Origin: Rossellomorea sp. SC111
GTDB taxonomy: Bacteria; Bacillota; Bacilli; Bacillales; Bacillaceae_B
Reading direction: 5' to 3'
Length of the DNA stretch: 64,000 nucleotides
Assembly: GCF_024733565.1 (NCBI RefSeq)
Contig: NZ_JANIOC010000013.1
Span: forward strand, 1-64,000
The position numbers and the translations under genes are program-made. Each line of letters opens with the position of its first letter. Position 1 is the first letter of the stretch. Below are positions 58,938-64,000 of this stretch, piece by piece. The notes under the pieces are model-generated. The model saw only the letters and a list, made by a program, of their open reading frames with translations. It was not told the DNA's origin and ran no database searches.

Positions 58938-60518
58938 TTATCCCTCAAAATCATCGTCATTGAAATTCGGCATGCTAAATGCTCTTGGACCAAACATTCC
59001 CGGTGATCCCATTTGCATTCCCTGGCCTTGAGGTCCCATCGGCATCCCCTGAGGGCCCATCGGCATTCCCATTCCCTGACCTTGAGGTCCCATCGGCATA
59101 CCTTGACCAGGCATTCCTTGACCAGGCATTCCCTGGCCCATCATTCCCGGAGCGAAGCCGTATGGCTGTTGCATTCCTTGAGGCATTTGCTGCGGCATCA
59201 TCGGTTGATGCATCATTTGACCTGATTTCGGTCCACCACATCCGCAATCCCCCTGATCACTTGCTCCCATCACATTTGATGGCTGACCCATAGGCGTTTG
59301 ATACTGTGCTCCCATCACATTGGACGGTTGCCCCATCGGCATTTGATGTCCACCCATGGAAGGCGACTCTTCCCACATCGCTCCCTGAACCTGGCCTCCT
59401 GGTCCCATCGGATACCCGCCAGGCATTCCGCCGCCTTGGAATCCCGGTCCAGGCATGACTGGGGAGACCGGATAGCAGTTCTGTGGATACGGCATGTAAG
59501 GAGCCTGTTGCTGAGGCATTTGAGCCGTTGGGAAGTTCTCTTCAGATGCACCCATCACTCCTGACGGCTGACCCATCGGCTGTTGCATCGGCATTTGCAT
59601 CGGTTGCTGCATATGCATCGGCATCTGCATTGGCTGCTGCATCGGCATTTGTCCTTGAGGCATATACGGCATAACAGAAGACGACTCTTCGTCATACCCC
59701 ATATGTGGCATCATCGGCATGTTCTGCATTCCAGGCATCGATTGAGCACCTTGAACCTGACTGCCAGGTCCCATAGGCATTCCTTGCCCCATCGGCATTC
59801 CTTGCCACATCGGCATCCCTTGCCCCATCGGCATCCCATAGCCTGCTCCTTGATGCATTCCTCCGTGTGGCGGACAGAAACCTGATCCTGGCATGACCGG
59901 TGATACAGGTACGCAATTATTCGGGTTATAATACATAGGCTGGGTGTTCCCTCCTTGTGGTTGTGATGGCATTTGTAAGCTTTCTTCTTCTTGAACACCT
60001 TTTACGGCTTCCTGCTTTGGTTTTGGCATTTGCTTTGGCTGTTCTTTTGCTTTAGGGAGTACGTTGGTAGGTTTAGGCGGTGATTTTGGTTTTGGCATTG
60101 GTTTAGCCTGTTGCTTTGGCTGCTGCACTTGCATGTTTGCCATATTCATCATGTAATAGTTGTTAATATCAATTTCAGGTACAACTGGTTTCGGCATTTT
60201 TGGTGCAAAAGGCTTTTGTACTTCTTTCGGCATTTCTTTCTTTGCTTCTTCGACCGGCATGGCCATAGGCTTCTGCTCTTTGAATGGATGCTCTGCTTTA
60301 GGCATCTCCTTCATAGGCATCTCTTTGGATCCGTATTTTATTTGTGTCTCTTTCTTTACGGTTCCGCCTGTAGTCGGCACTTTTATTTTCATGCCGGGCA
60401 TGATCATATCGGGATTTGAAAGCTGGGCATTCATCTGTTTTAATTCTTCGAAATTCACGCCATACTTCTTGGCGATCTTCCAAAGAGTATCCCCTTTTTG
60501 TACGATATGGATTTTCAC
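58938..60518 (-). CDS. safA: Spore coat assembly protein SafA
   Basis: Morphogenetic hub of the inner spore coat, held at the cortex-coat interface by its LysM domain. The 526-residue product starts with one LysM (residues 2-46, KIHIVQKGDTLWKIAKKYGV), then a Lys/Pro/Met-rich linker, then a low-complexity part rich in Gly, Met, Gln and Pro with short repeats such as GQGMPM and three copies of MGQPSxVMGA, and a CGCGG motif (DCGCGGPKSG). The GTG at 60518 fits the known MKIHIVQKGD start. Longer and more Met-rich than in B. subtilis (387 residues); extension is in the repeat part. Confidence 0.9.
   Translation of the reverse strand: MKIHIVQKGDTLWKIAKKYGVNFEELKQMNAQLSNPDMIMPGMKIKVPTTGGTVKKETQIKYGSKEMPMKEMPKAEHPFKEQKPMAMPVEEAKKEMPKEVQKPFAPKMPKPVVPEIDINNYYMMNMANMQVQQPKQQAKPMPKPKSPPKPTNVLPKAKEQPKQMPKPKQEAVKGVQEEESLQMPSQPQGGNTQPMYYNPNNCVPVSPVMPGSGFCPPHGGMHQGAGYGMPMGQGMPMWQGMPMGQGMPMGPGSQVQGAQSMPGMQNMPMMPHMGYDEESSSVMPYMPQGQMPMQQPMQMPMHMQQPMQMPMQQPMGQPSGVMGASEENFPTAQMPQQQAPYMPYPQNCYPVSPVMPGPGFQGGGMPGGYPMGPGGQVQGAMWEESPSMGGHQMPMGQPSNVMGAQYQTPMGQPSNVMGASDQGDCGCGGPKSGQMMHQPMMPQQMPQGMQQPYGFAPGMMGQGMPGQGMPGQGMPMGPQGQGMGMPMGPQGMPMGPQGQGMQMGSPGMFGPRAFSMPNFNDDDFEG
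59040..59850. repeat. Low-complexity coding repeat within safA
   Basis: Short direct repeats (coding GQGMPM, GMPMGP, QPMQMPM) occur at 59040-59130, 59570-59660 and 59760-59840, encoding the Met/Gly/Gln-rich half of SafA. Likely to vary in copy number between strains. Confidence 0.8.
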
Positions 60519-60606
60519 TCTTTTTCCCTCCTCAGGCATAAGTCTATATATCCTATGACAAGATAGGCAAATTGCTAATCATCTACATAAAAACTTATGA
60601 GATATG

Positions 60607-60648
60607 CAAAAAAAATATACCGTTCCAAGGATGGGGACGGTATATTTC
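60607..60648 (-). terminator. Intrinsic terminator of nadA
   Basis: AAATATACCGT / ACGGTATATTT stem with TTTTTTTTG on the minus strand. Confidence 0.88.
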
Positions 60649-60675
60649 AGCTTGTTCATTTTTTTATTTGAATCA

Positions 60676-61782
60676 TCAAGCACGTGCCAGCATGCGTTCT
60701 AAAGCGAAGACTGCATTCTTCGAGACATCTCGATCCACCTTGATGATATTTTCCGGATTTCCACCCATTATTTTTTCCAATGACCAAAGGAGATGTGGTA
60801 AATCGATCCGGTTCATCGTCAAACAAGGACACATATATGGATTCAGGGAAACGATCTGTTTATCCGGATGCTCTTTGATCAGCCTTTTCACGAGATTCAT
60901 CTCCGTACCGATGGCAAAGGCAGATCCGGGAGGTGATCCTTCAATCGTTTCAATAATGTATTTTGTGCTGCCATTCAAATCAGACTTCTCGACTACTTCC
61001 CGGCGGCATTCAGGATGAACGATGATTTTCATATCAGGATGACTTTCACGGATATCCCCGATATTTTTCACAGTGAAATTTTCATGCACCGAGCAATGAC
61101 CTTTCCATAGAATCACTTTCACTTCTTCCATGTCGCCATCATAGACCAATTCGTTTTGTATAGGATCCCAAACGGCCATCTCACTTAAGGAAACACCAAG
61201 ATCAGCCGCCGTATTACGTCCTAAATGCTGATCAGGCAAGAAAAGGATACGCTGTTTCTCTCCCAATGCCCATTCCACCATTTTGTGGGCATTTGAAGAT
61301 GTAACCGTGGCTCCGCCATTCTTTCCGACAAAGCTTTTGATGGCTGCCGTCGAATTCACATAGGTAAGGGGAATGATACTGTCACCGAACATTTCCATAA
61401 GCTTCCCCCACGCCTTTTCCGTCTGATAAATATCTGCCATATCCGCCATGGAACATCCGGCCCTCATATCCGGCAAGATGACCACCTGATGATCCTCCGT
61501 CAGTATGTCTGCCGTCTCAGCCATGAAATGAACACCGCAAAACACAATGAACTCCGCCTCTTTATTCTCAGCGGACAGTTGGGCCAGCTGGAGGGAATCA
61601 CCAACAGCATCGGCAAATTGAATCACTTCGTCTTTTTGATAATGATGCCCGGGAATGAAAAGCTTCTTTCCTAATTGCAGCTTGATTTCCCTCACTCTGT
61701 TTTCCATCTCGACTGTCGAGAGGCTGGTGAATGATTCAGGCAGGACGTTCGTTTCTTTCGTTAATTCATCGAGTAACCCCAT
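60676..61782 (-). CDS. nadA: Quinolinate synthase A
   Basis: 4Fe-4S enzyme that condenses iminoaspartate with dihydroxyacetone phosphate to quinolinate. The 368-residue product has the three cluster Cys at 110 (RAGCSM), 230 (KGHCSV) and 320 (MCPCLTM), matching the known B. subtilis positions, and GHHYQKDEV near the N-terminus. The ATG at 61782, 7 bases after GGGG, is preferred to the ATG two codons upstream. It overlaps nadC by 17 bases. Confidence 0.96.
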   Translation of the reverse strand: MGLLDELTKETNVLPESFTSLSTVEMENRVREIKLQLGKKLFIPGHHYQKDEVIQFADAVGDSLQLAQLSAENKEAEFIVFCGVHFMAETADILTEDHQVVILPDMRAGCSMADMADIYQTEKAWGKLMEMFGDSIIPLTYVNSTAAIKSFVGKNGGATVTSSNAHKMVEWALGEKQRILFLPDQHLGRNTAADLGVSLSEMAVWDPIQNELVYDGDMEEVKVILWKGHCSVHENFTVKNIGDIRESHPDMKIIVHPECRREVVEKSDLNGSTKYIIETIEGSPPGSAFAIGTEMNLVKRLIKEHPDKQIVSLNPYMCPCLTMNRIDLPHLLWSLEKIMGGNPENIIKVDRDVSKNAVFALERMLARA

Positions 61783-62629
61783 GTTCATACCCCTTCCCCA
61801 TTCCTACTCTTGCACTGATATCAAGTGATTTCACAGAATGCGTCAAATACCCGAGGGAGATATAATGAACACCTGTCTCCGCATAAGCATGAAGACCCTC
61901 CCTGGTGATCCCGCCCGATGCTTCCGTCACGATATGAGACGGTACAAGAGGAACCCACTCCTTAATCGTCGACGGAGTACAGTTATCGAACATGATGACA
62001 TCTGCCCCTGCATCAATCGCTTCCAATAATTGTTCTTTCGTTTCAATTTCCACTTCCACTTTCACCATATGACCAACTTGCTCTTTCACCTGTTTCACAG
62101 CCCTGGTGATCGACCCGGCGAAAGAAATGTGATTATCCTTTAGCATGACGGCATCATATAGACCGTTTCTGTGGTTGAACCCGCCACCTGTCCTTACAGC
62201 GTACTTCTCAACCATACGGAGTCCCGGCGTCGTTTTCCGTGTATCACATAGCCGTACCCCTGTGCCTCTCACCTGTTCCACCGCCCGGTACGTTTCCGTT
62301 GCAATACCGCTCATACGCTGGATCAGATTGAGGACTACCCGCTCCCCTTGGAGGAGATCCCCCATGGGACCATGGATTTCAGCAATGAATCGTCCCGCTT
62401 CCACCCATTCACCATCTTCTACGAACACCTGGGCGTCGACCGTTGGACCAAAAAGGGAGAAGCCGATCTCAATCACATCCCTCCCACAAAAAACGCCTTG
62501 TTCTTTCATGAATAGGGAAAAGGATCCTTGATCGCTTTTTCTGAACAGGATATCAGACGACAAATCCCCGTCACCAAGATCTTCCCGGTAAAATGTTTCA
62601 AGCATAGATTTTAGTTTCATTTTGTTCAT
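61766..62629 (-). CDS. nadC: Nicotinate-nucleotide diphosphorylase (carboxylating)
   Basis: Converts quinolinate and PRPP to nicotinate mononucleotide. The 287-residue enzyme has [11 protein letters not shown], the Arg/His motif [39 protein letters not shown] (in parts) and FDNCTPS near the C-terminus. It overlaps nadB by 32 bases and nadA by 17, a tightly coupled nadB-nadC-nadA operon. AGGGTGG precedes the ATG. Confidence 0.96.
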   Translation of the reverse strand: MNKMKLKSMLETFYREDLGDGDLSSDILFRKSDQGSFSLFMKEQGVFCGRDVIEIGFSLFGPTVDAQVFVEDGEWVEAGRFIAEIHGPMGDLLQGERVVLNLIQRMSGIATETYRAVEQVRGTGVRLCDTRKTTPGLRMVEKYAVRTGGGFNHRNGLYDAVMLKDNHISFAGSITRAVKQVKEQVGHMVKVEVEIETKEQLLEAIDAGADVIMFDNCTPSTIKEWVPLVPSHIVTEASGGITREGLHAYAETGVHYISLGYLTHSVKSLDISARVGMGKGYEHGVTR

Positions 62630-64000
62630 GATCGTCCACCCTCAATCGCCCTTCATTTTTTTGTAATACCATTTTCCGTTTCAACCATCCTGCATTATCT
62701 TCCTTCGGGAAATCTGCCCGGATGTGACCTCCCCTGCTTTCTGTCCTAAATAACGCAGACTCTGTAACAAGAAGGCTTACAATCCACATGAAATACAAGT
62801 GAATTTCTTCACGTGAATTAAAATCAATATGCTCCTGAAAGGTAAGAGGCTGTTCTTTTAACCACTTCAAATGAGCGGATAAGCCTTCTTCCTTCCGTAT
62901 GATTCCGACGTGCTTCATCATTCCTTCTTTTAATTCGTCTGCATGAAAAGGGATCGATAAGGGCTCACCCTCGACGATCCGGTCGAATGGGGAATGGATA
63001 AGCACAGTGGAACGGACTCCACTCTCGATCAAATATTCACCCAGACGCTCCCCGTATACCAAGCCTTCCAACAAGGAATTGCTGGCGAGGCGATTCGCAC
63101 CGTGGATGCCACTGCATGCAACTTCCCCGATGGCATACAGTCCGGGAATATTGGTCCTTCCCACACGATCGGTCACAATCCCTCCCATCATAAAATGACA
63201 TCCCGGAGAAACAGGGATCCTCCCTGCCTCAATGGAAATATGATGTTTTGAGCAAAGGGCGGAAATAGAAGGGAATTTCCCTTGAAAGTCTTCTATGCTA
63301 TTAATATCCAGATACACATTTCTTCCTTTCCGTCGTTCCTTGTATATACACTCCGCCACAATATGCCGGGGTGCAAGTTCCATGAGGGGATCAATGCCCT
63401 CCATGATCCTTTTTCCCTCATCATTGAGAAGTATGGCTCCCTCTCCTCTCACCGCTTCTGAAATCAGACCGCATGTTTTCCCCTCCGACCAAAGGAGCGT
63501 CGGATGAAACTGAATGAACTCCATATCCGAAAGCTTTGCTCCTGCAAGAAAGGCAAGAGCCATCCCATCTCCCGTTACGGACGGATGATTGGAGGTAGAC
63601 GGATATAACCCACCGATTCCTCCAGTTGCGAGAACAATATGAGGAGCATAGTAAAAGCGGATGGCGTCATCTTTATCCTTGGTCTTCACCCCGCAGCAGT
63701 GCCCCTTGTCATTTTTGACAAGTTCGTACACCATTTCCCGTTCCACGAATTGAACCTTTTCCTTTGAAAGGGATTTCAATAAATGGTTCATTAAAAATTT
63801 CCCCGTCTGATCCCCACCGCTATGAAGGATGCGATGTTCACTATGTGCCCCCTCCATTCCGAGAGAAAGGCTTCCATCCTCTTTTCGATCGAAAGGTGCC
63901 CCTTCATTCACCAGGGATTCCACGATCCTTTTTCCATCTTCTATGAGTTCTTTCACACGGTCTTCAAGCTGGTGATAGCACCCTGCTTCAAGTGTATCCT
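62598..64000 (-). CDS. nadB: L-aspartate oxidase NadB (partial, N-terminus beyond the window)
   Basis: FAD enzyme that oxidises aspartate to iminoaspartate, first step of NAD synthesis. About 467 residues lie in the window and the frame stays open through the right edge; the visible start reads DTLEAGCYHQLEDRVKELI, which is internal in NadB, so the GTG at 63956 is not the true start. Visible features are LATGGIGGLYPSTSNHPSVTGDGMA in part, SDMEFIQFHPTLL, the active-site region GAILLNDEGKRIM and the FAD motif GEVACSGIHGANRLASNSLLEGLVYG. The Rossmann N-terminus is missing only because of the window edge. Confidence 0.96.
   Translation of the reverse strand, partial: DTLEAGCYHQLEDRVKELIEDGKRIVESLVNEGAPFDRKEDGSLSLGMEGAHSEHRILHSGGDQTGKFLMNHLLKSLSKEKVQFVEREMVYELVKNDKGHCCGVKTKDKDDAIRFYYAPHIVLATGGIGGLYPSTSNHPSVTGDGMALAFLAGAKLSDMEFIQFHPTLLWSEGKTCGLISEAVRGEGAILLNDEGKRIMEGIDPLMELAPRHIVAECIYKERRKGRNVYLDINSIEDFQGKFPSISALCSKHHISIEAGRIPVSPGCHFMMGGIVTDRVGRTNIPGLYAIGEVACSGIHGANRLASNSLLEGLVYGERLGEYLIESGVRSTVLIHSPFDRIVEGEPLSIPFHADELKEGMMKHVGIIRKEEGLSAHLKWLKEQPLTFQEHIDFNSREEIHLYFMWIVSLLVTESALFRTESRGGHIRADFPKEDNAGWLKRKMVLQKNEGRLRVDDHEQNETKIYA

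Noticed and set aside
59013-59885. Several open frames on both strands inside safA
   Set aside because: They arise from the repetitive, Met-rich coding sequence and give low-complexity His/Arg/Ser-rich products with no initiation signals.
62598-63956. A 452-residue protein starting at the GTG at 63956
   Set aside because: The frame continues upstream to the window edge with NadB-like residues, so this is the internal part of a truncated-by-window nadB.

Overview
The window is chromosomal DNA of an endospore-forming member of the Bacillaceae. Gene content and order closely follow the Bacillus subtilis yrrS-to-nadB segment (yrrS, pbpI, greA, udk, trhP2, trhP1, trmR, mltG ... tgt, queA, ruvBA, bofC, safA, nadACB). 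The sporulation genes (spoVB, bofC, safA, a YhcN/CoxA-type lipoprotein, tgl, pbpI), the Bacillus Shine-Dalgarno strength and frequent TTG/GTG starts agree. The genus cannot be fixed from the sequence alone; it is not B. subtilis itself. No tRNA or rRNA gene, transposase, phage gene or CRISPR array is seen.

Layout. 0.1-9.5 kb: yrrS, the class B penicillin-binding protein pbpI, greA, udk, the tRNA wobble-uridine set trhP2-trhP1-trmR, mltG, then yrzB-ruvX-ireB. 9.5-14 kb: alaS with a T-box leader, the AI-2E permease yrrI, two small genes. 14.2-16 kb: bioY-bioB behind a BirA operator. 16-22 kb: recD2, the TPR gene yrrB, then cymR-iscS(yrvO)-mnmA. 22.2-25.7 kb: rarA and the spore transglutaminase tgl on the plus strand, in a region rich in intergenic repeats. 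25.7-29.5 kb: a five-gene ABC operon with a YtrA-type GntR regulator and operator. 29.6-34.5 kb: tcdA, a 6S RNA, aspS, hisS with T-box leader. 34.6-43.7 kb: the SH3b-amidase yrvJ (plus), dtd, relA, apt, recJ, lapA, a CDF exporter. 43.7-51.7 kb: secDF, comN, spoVB (plus), two membrane-protein genes, yrzE (plus), yajC. 51.7-55.8 kb: tgt, queA, a DUF2905 gene, ruvB, ruvA. 56.4-64 kb: bofC, a coxA-like lipoprotein, a kinase-fold gene, safA, nadA, nadC and the 3' part of nadB, which runs off the right edge.

Functionally the window is dense in translation support: three tRNA synthetases plus dtd, and eight genes acting on the anticodon loop or supplying sulfur for it (trhP1, trhP2, trmR, mnmA, yrvO, tcdA, tgt, queA). 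It also carries DNA repair and recombination (recD2, rarA, recJ, ruvA, ruvB, ruvX), the Sec accessory system (secDF, yajC), the stringent response (relA), and NAD and biotin supply.

The most interesting non-genic content is two families of hairpin-forming intergenic repeats. In one (family B) each copy has a different outer stem sequence but keeps self-complementarity. One copy carries a family-A hairpin in place of its own core, and another looks collapsed to a scar. Two genes (yrvJ, yrzE) appear to start at AUU/AUC codons placed behind good ribosome binding sites.
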